This document shows, piece by piece, positions 42,103 to 50,762 of a stretch of 64,000 nt of DNA. A program made the position numbers and the translations under genes. Positions within the stretch are counted from its first letter, which is position 1, and every line of letters begins with the position of its first letter. The DNA comes from JBCBGF01 sp039820585 (GTDB lineage Bacteria; Pseudomonadota; Alphaproteobacteria; Rhodobacterales; Rhodobacteraceae): NCBI GenBank assembly GCA_039820585.1, contig JBCBPV010000012.1:1-64000 (forward strand). Reading direction: 5' to 3'. The notes below the pieces were generated by a model. That model was not told where the DNA came from and searched no databases. It saw only the letters and a program-made list of their open reading frames with translations.

Positions 42103-42882
42103 ATGACAGACGCCGTTTCGCCGCCACAGCTGCCCGCTGTGAAATCCATCACCAGCACCGATATCCGCGATGCAATCCGCGCCGGTCTGGCGGATTTTCA
42201 GAAAGCGCCGATCTACGGGCTGTTCTTCGGGGCGATCTTTTCCATTGCGGGCGTGGCCATCGTCTGGGCGCTTTATACCGGCGAGGTCAGCTATTGGATC
42301 TTCCCTGCCGCCGCAGGGTTTCCCCTGATCGGGCCATTTGCCGCTGTGGGCATCTACGAGGTCTCTCGCCGGCTGGAAGCGGGGGAAGAACTCAGTTGGT
42401 CCGCCATCCTGACTGCGGGGTTCCGACACCAAAATTCGCAACTGCCGCTCTTTGCCGTGCTGACGGTGTTTTCCTTCCTCGCCTGGATCGTCCTGGCCCG
42501 CGTGATCTTTGCGATCTCGTTCGGGACCGCGCCGATGACCAATGTCATGTCGTCTTTCGCGGTGCTGCTCACCGGCCCCGGTCTTGTCATGCTGGTGATC
42601 GGCACGATTGCGGGCGCGGCATTGGCGGCGCTTCTCTTTTCAATCTCGGTGGTGGGCGTGCCGCTGCTTCTGGACCGGGATATCGACGTTGTGACAGCGA
42701 TGATCACCAGCTTCAGCGCCGCGGTCGAGAACCGGCAGGCGATGGCCTATTGGGGTGTCGTGGTGGCCGGGGCGATCTTTTTGGCGATGCTGCCGCTGTT
42801 TCTGGGCATGGTGCTGATCTTCCCGGCGCTTGGCCACGCCTCCTGGCATGTCTACCGCAAGGCGATCGACGCCGACAGCTGA
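42103..42882 (+). CDS. DUF2189 integral membrane protein
   Basis: 259-residue membrane protein with about six hydrophobic helices. DIRDAIRAGLADFQKAPIYGLFFGAIFSIAGV, AGFPLIGPFAAVGIYEVSRRLE, and the late AYWGVVVAGAIFLAMLPLFLGMVLIFPALGHASWHVYRK are standard DUF2189 landmarks. The family is widespread in alphaproteobacteria and has no known function. Start ATG 42103 follows GGGAGGT by 7 nt. Plus-strand gene converging on the small exported-protein gene at 42890. Confidence 0.88.
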   Translation: MTDAVSPPQLPAVKSITSTDIRDAIRAGLADFQKAPIYGLFFGAIFSIAGVAIVWALYTGEVSYWIFPAAAGFPLIGPFAAVGIYEVSRRLEAGEELSWSAILTAGFRHQNSQLPLFAVLTVFSFLAWIVLARVIFAISFGTAPMTNVMSSFAVLLTGPGLVMLVIGTIAGAALAALLFSISVVGVPLLLDRDIDVVTAMITSFSAAVENRQAMAYWGVVVAGAIFLAMLPLFLGMVLIFPALGHASWHVYRKAIDADS

Positions 42883-42889
42883 CGCGCGT

Positions 42890-43414
42890 TCAGATATCCT
42901 GGCCCTTTTCCAGCAGCCGGTCGATCAACTGGCGCTGGAGACCGGGGCTGTCACCCCCGCCAAACTGCATCGCGCCGCCAGAATAAAGCGTGCCATAGGT
43001 CTTGGCGATATTCACCGTCTGCGCGATGCCAGAGATCAGCTGATCACGTTCCAGCGCGCGCATGGGATGGATGAACACCCCCCAAAGCCGCCCGTTGGCA
43101 ACCGCATACCGCGCATCAAGTGCGCTATCGAAATTGGCCTGCATCAGGCGGCGCATTTCATCAGCCTCAATCCCCGCGGCAGAGCGAATGGGCACCATCG
43201 CCCGCATGCGGTCGGCCAAAGGGTCGGTAATGATCAGCACGGGGATATCGTCGATCGTCAACTGGATCGCATTGCCCTGGACGCTGGCGTCGGGATCAAG
43301 CGCGCCCGCAATCTCGGCCATGCGGGGAAAATCCATGGGGGGGTCGGGGGTGTCCTGAGCCAGGGCCGTTCCGGCCCAGACGGCCACCAGTGTTCCGATC
43401 AGAAATGTGCGCAT
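42890..43414 (-). CDS. Exported protein of unknown function (YbjN-like fold possible)
   Basis: 174 residues with a signal peptide (MRTFLIGTLVAVWAGTALA) cut before QDTPD. The mature part (MAEIAGALDPDASVQGNAIQL, VLIITDPLADRMRAMVPIRSAAGIE, ANFDSALDARYAVANGRLWG) looks like the YbjN / type III secretion chaperone-like fold, an alpha-beta dimerising module, but I cannot confirm it. A start two codons earlier (43420) is equally open. It lies between the DUF2189 gene (convergent) and cmk (same strand, 133 bp upstream). Confidence 0.8.
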   Translation of the reverse strand: MRTFLIGTLVAVWAGTALAQDTPDPPMDFPRMAEIAGALDPDASVQGNAIQLTIDDIPVLIITDPLADRMRAMVPIRSAAGIEADEMRRLMQANFDSALDARYAVANGRLWGVFIHPMRALERDQLISGIAQTVNIAKTYGTLYSGGAMQFGGGDSPGLQRQLIDRLLEKGQDI

Positions 43415-43498
43415 CCCCATATCCCTTTTGTGCGTGATTGGAAGAGGGTAGCAGCAAATTGGGGTGAGGCACGTGCAAACTTCGGTGAACACGGCGCC

Positions 43499-43552
43499 CC
43501 CCTTCACCCTAACCCTCTCCCCTCGGGGGGGAGTTAGGGTGAGGGGGCTACC
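43499..43552. repeat. CCCTAACCCTCTCCC-type palindromic element (copy C)
   Basis: TTCACCCTAACCCTCTCCCC is followed by GGGGGGAGTTAGGGTGAGGG; arms pair over about 16 bp. Located immediately after the cmk stop codon, so it may terminate cmk. Confidence 0.75.
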
Positions 43553-44162
43553 CCCGCCGCCCCTCAACAATCGCCACAGCCCGCGCCAACACCTCCGCCG
43601 CGCCCAGTTCGCTGGAATCGAGCACCACCGCATCCGCCGCCGCCCGCATCGGTGCCGCCGCCCGCCCGCTGTCGCGCGCATCCCGCGCGCGCAGATCGGC
43701 CAGCACCTCGTCCGGGTCGGCATCCAGCCCACGCGCTACAAGTTCGGCGTATCGCCGCCCTGCGCGCACCTCATCACTGGCGGTCACGTAAATCTTCACC
43801 TCCGCCTCGGGGCAAATCACTGTCCCGATATCGCGCCCATCCAGCACCGCACCCCCGTCCCGCCGCGCAAAAGCCCGCTGAAAATCCACCAGCGCCGCGC
43901 GCACCGCCTCGATCACAGCGACTTTCGACGCCGCCTGCGCCACCTTTGGCCCGCGCAGATCCTCCCCCTCCAGATCCGCCGCAACCAGCGCGCCCGCAGC
44001 CACGACCGGATCCTCACCATTCATCATCCTCCGCCCAACCGCGCGATACAGAAGCCCGGTATCGAGATGCGCAAACCCGAAATGCGCCGCCAAAGCCTTG
44101 GACAGTGTCCCCTTCCCACTTGCCGCCGGGCCATCAATCGCAACGGTAAACGGCGCGGTCAT
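43548..44162 (-). CDS. cmk: Cytidylate kinase
   Basis: Phosphorylates CMP/dCMP with ATP. 204 residues with P-loop IDGPAASGKGTLSKALA, the CMP-binding LDTGLLYRAVGRRM, DGRDIGTVICPEAEVKIYVTAS and the lid ARRYAELVARG. Its ATG overlaps the stop of the upstream membrane-protein gene (ATGA). In alphaproteobacteria cmk usually precedes rpsA; here about 3.8 kb of other genes intervenes. Confidence 0.96.
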   Translation of the reverse strand: MTAPFTVAIDGPAASGKGTLSKALAAHFGFAHLDTGLLYRAVGRRMMNGEDPVVAAGALVAADLEGEDLRGPKVAQAASKVAVIEAVRAALVDFQRAFARRDGGAVLDGRDIGTVICPEAEVKIYVTASDEVRAGRRYAELVARGLDADPDEVLADLRARDARDSGRAAAPMRAAADAVVLDSSELGAAEVLARAVAIVEGRRG

Positions 44163-44695
44163 GCCGCCCCCCGTCGGTCACGTGCCACCCGGCGCACCGC
44201 GATGAGCGCCAGCGCAATGAAGCTCGCCGTCACCGCCGCCGATTTCACCACTGTCACCCGGCTTGCCTCTGTCACGAGGCCCGGGGTCAGCGCGTTTGGG
44301 CCTGCCGCCAACATCTCGCGCACCACGACATTCTCAAACCCATCGGCCACCATGCCCACCGCGGCCACGGCCACCACCATCCCGCGCGTGACCTTCTGCA
44401 TATCCTGAGACAGATGCCACAGCGCGACACCCACGCAGGCAAACAGAAGCGGCGGATACATTGAATCAAGGATCGCCTGAGTGCCCAGGTAATGCGCCCG
44501 CCCCGCAGGGCTAAGGGCGGCCAGAAACGCCTGGGCATCCTCAAACCCATACCCAGCAGGTCGCGCATCAAAGGCGGGCATGCCCCCAGCTTCAGACGCG
44601 ATATACGGCAGCGACCAAAAGGCGATCACGGCATAAAGCGCGAGCGTCGCCGCCACCAGCGCCCAATAGCCCGGCGTGCCGCGCAAAGCGCTCAC
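44159..44695 (-). CDS. Hypothetical inner-membrane protein
   Basis: 178 residues with four hydrophobic segments: WALVAATLALYAVIAFWSLPYI, LLFACVGVALWHL, MVVAVAAVGMVADGFENVVV and AAVTASFIALALIAVRRVA. The loop between the first two (AFLAALSPAGRAHYLGTQAILDS) is amphipathic. No family recognised. It is wedged between aroA and cmk with 4-bp overlaps on both sides, so it is translated as part of that operon. Confidence 0.78.
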   Translation of the reverse strand: MSALRGTPGYWALVAATLALYAVIAFWSLPYIASEAGGMPAFDARPAGYGFEDAQAFLAALSPAGRAHYLGTQAILDSMYPPLLFACVGVALWHLSQDMQKVTRGMVVAVAAVGMVADGFENVVVREMLAAGPNALTPGLVTEASRVTVVKSAAVTASFIALALIAVRRVARDRRGAA

Positions 44696-46044
44696 CGGTT
44701 GGTGCGCATCAGCCGCGCCCCCAGCCGGGTCATGAGATCCTCAAAGATCGGGAACGAGGTCGCGATCGGCCCCGCATCGTCGATCCTCACCGCCGCCTTG
44801 GCGCCCATGCCCAGACAGGCAAACGACATCGCAATGCGGTGGTCGAGCCGCGCGGCACACAGGCCCCCGCCCGGCACGCCCTTCGGCCCGAGCCCGGTGA
44901 CAGTCATCGTATCCTCGGTCTCGGCCACGGTAACGCCATTCGCCTCAAGCCCCCGCGCCATCGCGTCAATCCGGTCGCTTTCCTTCACGCGCAACTCCTT
45001 GACACCCGCCATCACCGTATCGCCCTCGGCAAAGGCGGCCACGACCGACAGGATCGGGTATTCATCAATCATCGATGGCGCACGCTCCGGTGGCACGGCG
45101 ATGCCAGTCATCTCCGGCGAATAGCGCGCGCGCAGATCGGCCACCGGCTCCCCGCCCACGATGCGCTCATTCTCATAGGTCAGATCGGCCCCCATTTCGC
45201 GCAGGGTCTGGTACAGCCCCGCCCGCGTCGGGTTCAGTCCGATCCCAGGGACCAGCACGTCAGAGCCTTCCACGATCAAGGCCGCAGCCACCGGAAACGC
45301 GGCCGAGGATGGGTCGCGCGGCACGGTGATCTCTTGCGGGGTCAACTCCGGCTGGCCAGTCACGGTGATGACCCGGCCCTGCGCCGTCTCTTCCAACGAA
45401 ATCTCGGCGCCAAACCCCGCCAGCATCCGCTCGGTATGGTCCCGCGTCGCTTCACGCTCGATCACCACCGTCTGTCCCGGTGCATTCAGCCCTGCGAGCA
45501 GCACCGCTGACTTCACCTGCGCAGATGGCATTGGCACAGTATAGCGCACGGGCACCGGCGCTCCCGCCCCCACAATCGTCATCGGCAGCCGCCCCCCGTC
45601 GCGCCCGTAAGCCTGCGCACCAAAATGCGCCAAGGGATCTGTGATCCGCCCCATGGGCCGGCCATTGAGGCTGGCATCGCCGCTGAAGGTCGCCGTGATC
45701 GGCGTCGTCGCCATCGCCCCCATGATCAGCCGCACGCCGGTGCCGGAGTTCCCGCAATCAACCACTCGGTCTGGTTCGGCAAAGCCACCAACCCCCACGC
45801 CATACACCGACCAGCGCCCACCACCATGGCGGATCACGTCGGCCCCAAAGGCGCGCATCGCCTCCGCCGTGGCCAGCACATCATCGCCTTCCAAGAGATC
45901 GGAAATCCGCGTCTCGCCCACGCTCAGCGCGCCGAGGATCAGTGATCGGTGGCTGATCGACTTGTCACCCGGCACCTCTGCCACCCCCTTCAGCGGCGTC
46001 GCCGGATGGGAAGTCATTGGGATCGCGGGACCGTGGGAGGACAT
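44692..46044 (-). CDS. aroA: 3-phosphoshikimate 1-carboxyvinyltransferase (EPSP synthase)
   Basis: Sixth step of the shikimate pathway, the glyphosate target. 450 residues: VPGDKSISHRSLILGALSVGET (S3P-binding), NSGTGVRLIMGAMA, VPMPSAQVKSAVLLAGL, and RVKESDRIDAMARGLEANG are all conserved. The spacing and the motif around G-x-A resemble class II-type sequences of Rhodobacterales, which often are glyphosate-tolerant, but I infer that only from the group. The ATG at 46044 gives the usual alphaproteobacterial N-terminal extension; an internal ATG at 46017 is possible. Followed by the coupled membrane-protein gene and cmk. Confidence 0.97.
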   Translation of the reverse strand: MSSHGPAIPMTSHPATPLKGVAEVPGDKSISHRSLILGALSVGETRISDLLEGDDVLATAEAMRAFGADVIRHGGGRWSVYGVGVGGFAEPDRVVDCGNSGTGVRLIMGAMATTPITATFSGDASLNGRPMGRITDPLAHFGAQAYGRDGGRLPMTIVGAGAPVPVRYTVPMPSAQVKSAVLLAGLNAPGQTVVIEREATRDHTERMLAGFGAEISLEETAQGRVITVTGQPELTPQEITVPRDPSSAAFPVAAALIVEGSDVLVPGIGLNPTRAGLYQTLREMGADLTYENERIVGGEPVADLRARYSPEMTGIAVPPERAPSMIDEYPILSVVAAFAEGDTVMAGVKELRVKESDRIDAMARGLEANGVTVAETEDTMTVTGLGPKGVPGGGLCAARLDHRIAMSFACLGMGAKAAVRIDDAGPIATSFPIFEDLMTRLGARLMRTNR

Positions 46045-46128
46045 GGGGGAAGCCTTCTAGCGTGCGTGCGATCGCGGTTTAGCCGAGCATCAGGGCAGCG
46101 TCCACGCCCGTTCGGAGCGGTGCCACGC

Positions 46129-46842
46129 TCACACCCGCTCAAATGTCAGGTAATGCGGCACCCGCCCCTCGCGCAGCGCCTTTTGCTCATAGCGGGTCGA
46201 CAGCCAATCGCTCCAGGCCTCCCGCCAGTCGCGCGGTTCTTCTGCGGTCCAGCGAAACCCATGGCGCGGCACCACTTCCAGCGTCTGGCGCACGTAGTCC
46301 GGGATGTCCGTGGCCACGCGCAGCATCGCCCCAGGCGCCATAACGCGGGCCAGCGGCTTCAGGTGTTCCGGCGTCACGAACCGCCGCCGATGGTGGCGTT
46401 TTTTGGGCCAAGGATCGGGATAGAGCAGAAACGCCCGGGCAATCGAGGCCTCGGGCAACACATCAAACAGGTCGCGCACATCGCCGGGATGCACCGCGAC
46501 ATTCGTCACCCCCGCTGCCCGGATCTTGCCCAAAAGCATCGCCACCCCGTTAATGAAGGGCTCACAGCCGATCACACCCACATCCGCGTTCCGGGTGGCC
46601 TGATGCACCATATGCTCGCCCCCGCCAAAGCCGATCTCCAACCATACCGGCTTGCCCCCGAAAAGCGCGCCCAGATCAAGCGGCACGCGCTCGGGGTTCA
46701 CCTCCCAATCCACCGGACCCGGCGACAGGGCAACGAGATCCTGATCCAGATATTCCCGCTGACTGTCCCGCAGGGTCTTGCCATGGCGACGGCCATAAAA
46801 ATTGCGCCAGGGCGCGCCTTTGGGATGGGTCTTATCGGTCAT
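46129..46842 (-). CDS. trmB: tRNA (guanine-N7-)-methyltransferase
   Basis: Makes m7G46 in tRNA variable loops. 237 residues with PVWLEIGFGGGEHMVHQA (motif I), VIGCEPFINGVA, FLLYPDPWPKKRHHRRRFV (the diagnostic PDPWPKKRHxKRR motif) and RVATDIPDYVRQTLEVV. N-terminal RNFYGRRHGKTLRDSQREYLD is the family start. It lies downstream of metK on the same strand, separated by a GACCAAAG-type element with a poly-C run. Confidence 0.96.
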   Translation of the reverse strand: MTDKTHPKGAPWRNFYGRRHGKTLRDSQREYLDQDLVALSPGPVDWEVNPERVPLDLGALFGGKPVWLEIGFGGGEHMVHQATRNADVGVIGCEPFINGVAMLLGKIRAAGVTNVAVHPGDVRDLFDVLPEASIARAFLLYPDPWPKKRHHRRRFVTPEHLKPLARVMAPGAMLRVATDIPDYVRQTLEVVPRHGFRWTAEEPRDWREAWSDWLSTRYEQKALREGRVPHYLTFERV

Positions 46843-46914
46843 CGCGGCCGCGTTCTGGCCCGCTTGCGTGCAGCCGTCAAGCCAGGGGGGCTGTCTGCCC
46901 CCATCGGCGCTGCC

Positions 46915-46990
46915 GCGCCCCCCCCCCCCGAGGATATTGGGCGACCAAAGACATCCTCTTTGGTCCCTAAGTATCCCGGGGGCCGCGCCT
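46915..46990. repeat. GACCAAAG...CTTTGGTC element with poly-C run (copy 2)
   Basis: GACCAAAG (46943-46950) pairs with CTTTGGTC (46958-46965). A homopolymeric run of about 12-13 C immediately precedes CGAGGATATT. Located between the metK stop and trmB. Outer flanks ATATTGGGC and CCCTAAGTAT also pair weakly. Confidence 0.6.
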
Positions 46991-47010
46991 GCGCGGCGGG
47001 GCAGAGCCCC

Positions 47011-48192
47011 TCAGAGCGCGCGTTTGAGCGCCTCGGCCAGATCGGTGGCTTCCCAACTGAACCCGCCATCACCATCGGGCGCGCGGCCGAAATGGCCATA
47101 GGCCGCCGTGCGTTCATAGATCGGCTTGTTCAGTGACAGGTGTTCGCGAATACCGCGTGGGCTGAGGTCCATGACCTTTGGAATCGCGGCCTCGATGGCT
47201 TCGGCATCCGCCGCGCCGGTGCTGTGCAGGTCGGCGTAGATCGACAGGGGTTTGGCCACGCCGATGGCATAGCTCAGCTGGATCGTGCAACGCTCTGCCA
47301 ACCCCGCGGCCACCACGTTTTTCGCCAGATAGCGCGCGGCATAGGCGGCCGAGCGGTCCACCTTGGTGGGGTCCTTGCCGGAAAACGCGCCGCCGCCATG
47401 GGGGGCCGCGCCGCCATAGGTGTCGACGATGATCTTGCGGCCTGTGAGCCCTGCATCGCCATCGGGGCCGCCGATGACAAAGGTGCCGGTGGGGTTGACC
47501 CACCATTCCGTGGCGTCAGAGATCCATGCGGCGGGTAGGATTTCTCGGATGTAGGGTTCCACAATCGCGCGGATATCATCGGAGGTTTGATCCTCGCTCT
47601 CATGCTGGGTGGACAGCACGATGGAGGTGACTTCCACAGGTTTGCCATCTTCGTACCGAAGCGAGATCTGGGATTTCGCATCGGGTTTCAGCGACGGCTC
47701 CACCCCCGATTTGCGCACCTCGGCCAGCCGCCGCAGAATCGCGTGAGAGTACTGGATGGGCGCGGGCATCAGCTCTGGCGTCTCGTTCACCGCGTAGCCG
47801 AACATGATCCCCTGGTCGCCTGCGCCTTCGTCCTTGTTGTCCTTGGCATCGACGCCCTGGGCGATATGCGCGGATTGTTCGTGCAGGAAGTTCAGGACAT
47901 GGCAGGTGTTCCAGTGGAACTTGTCCTGCTCATACCCGATATCCTTGATGCAATCGCGCGCGATGCCGCTGATCCGGCCCATGAAGCTTTTCAGCTTCTC
48001 TGCGTCCGACAGCCCGACCTCACCGCCGACGACGACCATGCCCGAGGTGGCAAAGGTTTCGCACGCAACGCGGGCCTGGGGTTCTTCGGCGAGGAAGGCA
48101 TCAAGGACGGCATCTGAAATGCGGTCGCAGACCTTGTCGGGGTGACCCTCTGACACACTCTCAGAGGTGAAAATATAGTTCTGTCGGGACAT
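47011..48192 (-). CDS. metK: S-adenosylmethionine synthetase
   Basis: Makes SAM from methionine and ATP. 393 residues with MSRQNYIFTSESVSEGHPDKVCDRISDAVLD, GAGDQGIMFGYA (ATP/methionine loop), FVIGGPDGDAGLTGRKIIVDTYGG and GGGAFSGKDPTKVDRSAAY. I chose ATG 48192 (GGAG 8-9 nt upstream, inside the SAM/SAH riboswitch) instead of the frame opening at 48225, because 48192 gives the universal N-terminus. It is controlled by the upstream riboswitch, which can hide the Shine-Dalgarno when SAM or SAH is bound. Confidence 0.97.
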   Translation of the reverse strand: MSRQNYIFTSESVSEGHPDKVCDRISDAVLDAFLAEEPQARVACETFATSGMVVVGGEVGLSDAEKLKSFMGRISGIARDCIKDIGYEQDKFHWNTCHVLNFLHEQSAHIAQGVDAKDNKDEGAGDQGIMFGYAVNETPELMPAPIQYSHAILRRLAEVRKSGVEPSLKPDAKSQISLRYEDGKPVEVTSIVLSTQHESEDQTSDDIRAIVEPYIREILPAAWISDATEWWVNPTGTFVIGGPDGDAGLTGRKIIVDTYGGAAPHGGGAFSGKDPTKVDRSAAYAARYLAKNVVAAGLAERCTIQLSYAIGVAKPLSIYADLHSTGAADAEAIEAAIPKVMDLSPRGIREHLSLNKPIYERTAAYGHFGRAPDGDGGFSWEATDLAEALKRAL

Positions 48193-48195
48193 GGG

Positions 48196-48247
48196 AGCCG
48201 CTCCAATAGAAAACTGCCGCGCCACGTCAGGAAGCCGTTGTGGCCGG
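48196..48247 (-). promoter_or_regulatory. SAM/SAH riboswitch of metK
   Basis: On the minus strand, GGCCACAACGGCTTCCTGAC (48245-48226) is followed by GTGGC and, 15 nt later, ATTGGAG (48207-48201). Spacing and sequence match the SAM/SAH class known from Rhodobacteraceae, where the helix GGYCAC/GTGRCC and the pseudoknot with the Shine-Dalgarno (here GGAG at 48204-48201) form when SAM or SAH binds. Ligand binding would block metK translation. The GACG-loop nucleotides CTTCCTG are intact. Between the helix and ATTGGAG this copy has a longer linker (CGCGGCAGTTTTCT) than the minimal form. Confidence 0.85.
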
Positions 48248-48280
48248 GTTGCAGGGAGTTACGCGGCGATGTAGGCAGGG

Positions 48281-49813
48281 TCAATCCCTTATCGTGCGGG
48301 CGGTCAGGGCCAGTCCGGCCAATGCGATCAAAAGCGCTATGGCCAGCGGCCAGTCCCCGGTGCGGCTGTACAGCGTGGGTGCGCCCGGTGGCGGCAAGGG
48401 TGCATCGATGAACCCCGCCTCGCCCAAGGGCAGGCTCTGGGTGATGCGCCCGCCCGCGTCGATCACCGCCGAAACGCCGGTATTGGCCACCCGGATCACC
48501 GGCAACCCCTGTTCCACGGCCCGCGCGCGGGCCTGGGCCAGGTGCTGATAGGGGCCCGCGATCTGGCCGAACCAGGCATCGTTGGTGATATGCATCAGCC
48601 AGTCGGGTCGCGCTGGCGCCCCGGTGATATTATGTGGAAAGATTGCCTCGTAACAGATCAGCGGCAGGGCGCGGCCCAGCGCGCCGAGATCTACCAGCTC
48701 TGGCCCCGGTCCTGGCGAGTAGCCAAAGCCATCCCCGGCGGCGAGGCCGTTGATCCCCGCCCAGGCCGCGATCTGACCCAGCGGCATGTACTCGCCGAAG
48801 GGCACCAGGTGGTGCTTGTCATAAAGCGCCGTGACTGTGCCGCCCGCGCCAACCACGGCCATCGCGTTGTGCGCACGCGTGCCGTCGCGGCGCAAGAGGC
48901 CCAGCGCCACGGGCGTGCCGCCAGATGCATCCGAGATGAACCGTAGCGCGTCATCGGCGCGGCCCAGCGGCCAGGGGATTGCCGTCTCGGGCCAGATGAT
49001 CAGATCGGGCGGGGCCTCGGCCTCTGCCGCGGTGAACTCCAATTGGCGACGGAAGAAGACGGGAATGAACTCGGGGTCCCATTTCTGGTGTTGGGGGGCG
49101 TTGGGTTGGATCAGGCGGACGACGGGCCGGTCTTCTGGGGCAAGATCCGTTGGGGCGAGCGTTGCGCCTGCCAGCGCAAATGCCGCAAACACCGCCACCG
49201 GCACGGCGAGCCATCCCGCATGTCGCCGCCCCCGCAAGAACAGCCCGCCCCCCGCCACCAGCGCCAGGGTCAGCACCGTCACCCCATAGGGTCCCACCAG
49301 CCGCGACCAATAGAGCGCGGGCGTCTCGGTCCAGAGGTAGCCCAGCATCGCCCAGGGGAAGCCGGTGAACACATAGCCGCGGGTCAGCTCCGCCAGACCC
49401 AGTGCCACTGGCCAGATCAGCGCAAACCGCAATGGCGTGCGACCCAGCGCGCAGGACACCGCGCCAGCCACACCCCAGAACAGCGCAAGGCCCCCCGCCA
49501 ACAGCACCAGCGCAAAGGGCGCCATCCAGCCATGGCGGGCGATGTCCACAAGAAAGGGCTCGACGATCCAATGCAGGGTCAGCGCGAAATAGCCCGTGCC
49601 AAACGCCCAGCCGAGGCCGAAGGCGCGGCGCGGGGTGTCTGTCTCTGCCGTGATCCAGAACAGCACCAGAAGACCGGCCACCCCAAGTGGGTACAGCGCG
49701 AAGGGCACCTGCCCCAGACCGGTGGCCAGACCGGCAGCGGCGGCAACGGCCATCTTCTGCCTTTGGCTTCGCGCGGCGTACCAACCGGCGACGCGCGCGT
49801 GGGCCTCAGGCAT
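48281..49813 (-). CDS. lnt: Apolipoprotein N-acyltransferase
   Basis: Adds the third acyl chain to lipoproteins at the inner membrane. 510 residues: about eight N-terminal helices, then a nitrilase domain with catalytic Glu in LIIWPETAIPWPL, Lys in ALYDKHHLVPFGEYMPLG and Cys in LICYEAIFPHN. The ATG 49813 overlaps the CorC-like stop by 8 bp; the frame to 49900 lies inside that gene and is not used. Part of phoH-ybeY-corC-lnt-metK; functionally it links with lolD and the permease at 32-34 kb. Confidence 0.95.
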   Translation of the reverse strand: MPEAHARVAGWYAARSQRQKMAVAAAAGLATGLGQVPFALYPLGVAGLLVLFWITAETDTPRRAFGLGWAFGTGYFALTLHWIVEPFLVDIARHGWMAPFALVLLAGGLALFWGVAGAVSCALGRTPLRFALIWPVALGLAELTRGYVFTGFPWAMLGYLWTETPALYWSRLVGPYGVTVLTLALVAGGGLFLRGRRHAGWLAVPVAVFAAFALAGATLAPTDLAPEDRPVVRLIQPNAPQHQKWDPEFIPVFFRRQLEFTAAEAEAPPDLIIWPETAIPWPLGRADDALRFISDASGGTPVALGLLRRDGTRAHNAMAVVGAGGTVTALYDKHHLVPFGEYMPLGQIAAWAGINGLAAGDGFGYSPGPGPELVDLGALGRALPLICYEAIFPHNITGAPARPDWLMHITNDAWFGQIAGPYQHLAQARARAVEQGLPVIRVANTGVSAVIDAGGRITQSLPLGEAGFIDAPLPPPGAPTLYSRTGDWPLAIALLIALAGLALTARTIRD

Positions 49814-50723
49814 CGGCAGGCTCGGGCGGACCCGGCAGGCGCACGCGCAACCGCTTGATCCGGCGCGGGTCGGCGTCGACCACCTCAAAATCCGGACCAT
49901 CGGGGTGATGGATCATCTCACCCCGCGCAGGCACCCGACCCGCCAGCATGAAGACAAGACCACCCAAGGTGTCGATTTCTTCCTCATCCTCGCCGGTCAC
50001 CAGTTTGCGGCCAATCGCATCCTCGAACTCATCCAGCGGCGTGCGCGCCTGAGCGATAAAGCAGCCGGGCTTTTCCTCGGTCCAATAAAGGCCTTCGGCG
50101 ATGTCGTGTTCATCCTCGATCTCACCGATCACCTGTTCGATCAGATCCTCGATGGTCACAAGGCCATCGACCCCGCCATATTCGTCGATCACAAGCGCCA
50201 TATGCGTGCGATCCGACTGCATCTTCTGCAACAGCACGCCGATTGGCATCGACGGCGGCGCAAACAGCAAGGGCCGCAGCATCTTTACCAGGTTGAACCG
50301 CCCACCCCCGCCGTTGAAGCCGTGGCTGAGCGCAAAGTCCTTCAGATGCACCATGCCCGTAGGCGTGTCCAAGGTGCCCTTATACACCGGCAATCGCGTC
50401 AGCCCGCTGTCGCGAAACAACGCCACCAGATCGTCTTTCTTGATGTCAGCGGGGACAGAAATGATCTCTGCCTTGGGCAGCATCACGTCTTCCACGCGCA
50501 TACGGCGCAGGTTGCCCAAGCCCAGAGGCATGGCCTCACCATTCACCAGCGCCGGCTCTGGCCGGTCCTCGGGGGGCGGCGTCTCATCGCTGCCTGTTAT
50601 TGCAGAGACCAACCGGCTGAACAGCCCGGCTGTCTGAGGGGGATCCTTTTGCCTGGATCCGGGGGCTTCGTCGTGCTGCGCGCTCTGCGCTGCGTTAGAA
50701 GACCCGTCTGACGCGTCGCCCAT
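49806..50723 (-). CDS. CBS-domain hemolysin family protein (CorC/TlyC-like)
   Basis: 305 residues. A short Ser/Asp-rich start is followed by RVEDVMLPKAEIISV and LVALFRDSGLTRLPVYKGTLDTPTGMVHLKDFAL (first CBS domain), GGVDGLVTIEDLIEQVIGEIEDEHD (the CorC signature near the second CBS) and a C-terminal CorC_HlyC domain (DEFEDAIGRKLVTGEDEEEIDTLGGLVFMLAGRVPARGE). There is no DUF21 membrane part, as usual for CorC. Proposed roles are magnesium/cobalt efflux or adenine-nucleotide sensing. It starts 39 bp downstream of ybeY. Confidence 0.93.
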   Translation of the reverse strand: MGDASDGSSNAAQSAQHDEAPGSRQKDPPQTAGLFSRLVSAITGSDETPPPEDRPEPALVNGEAMPLGLGNLRRMRVEDVMLPKAEIISVPADIKKDDLVALFRDSGLTRLPVYKGTLDTPTGMVHLKDFALSHGFNGGGGRFNLVKMLRPLLFAPPSMPIGVLLQKMQSDRTHMALVIDEYGGVDGLVTIEDLIEQVIGEIEDEHDIAEGLYWTEEKPGCFIAQARTPLDEFEDAIGRKLVTGEDEEEIDTLGGLVFMLAGRVPARGEMIHHPDGPDFEVVDADPRRIKRLRVRLPGPPEPADA

Positions 50724-50762
50724 CTGACCTTTCCAATTTGCGGCGCCTGACCCGGCGCCCGT

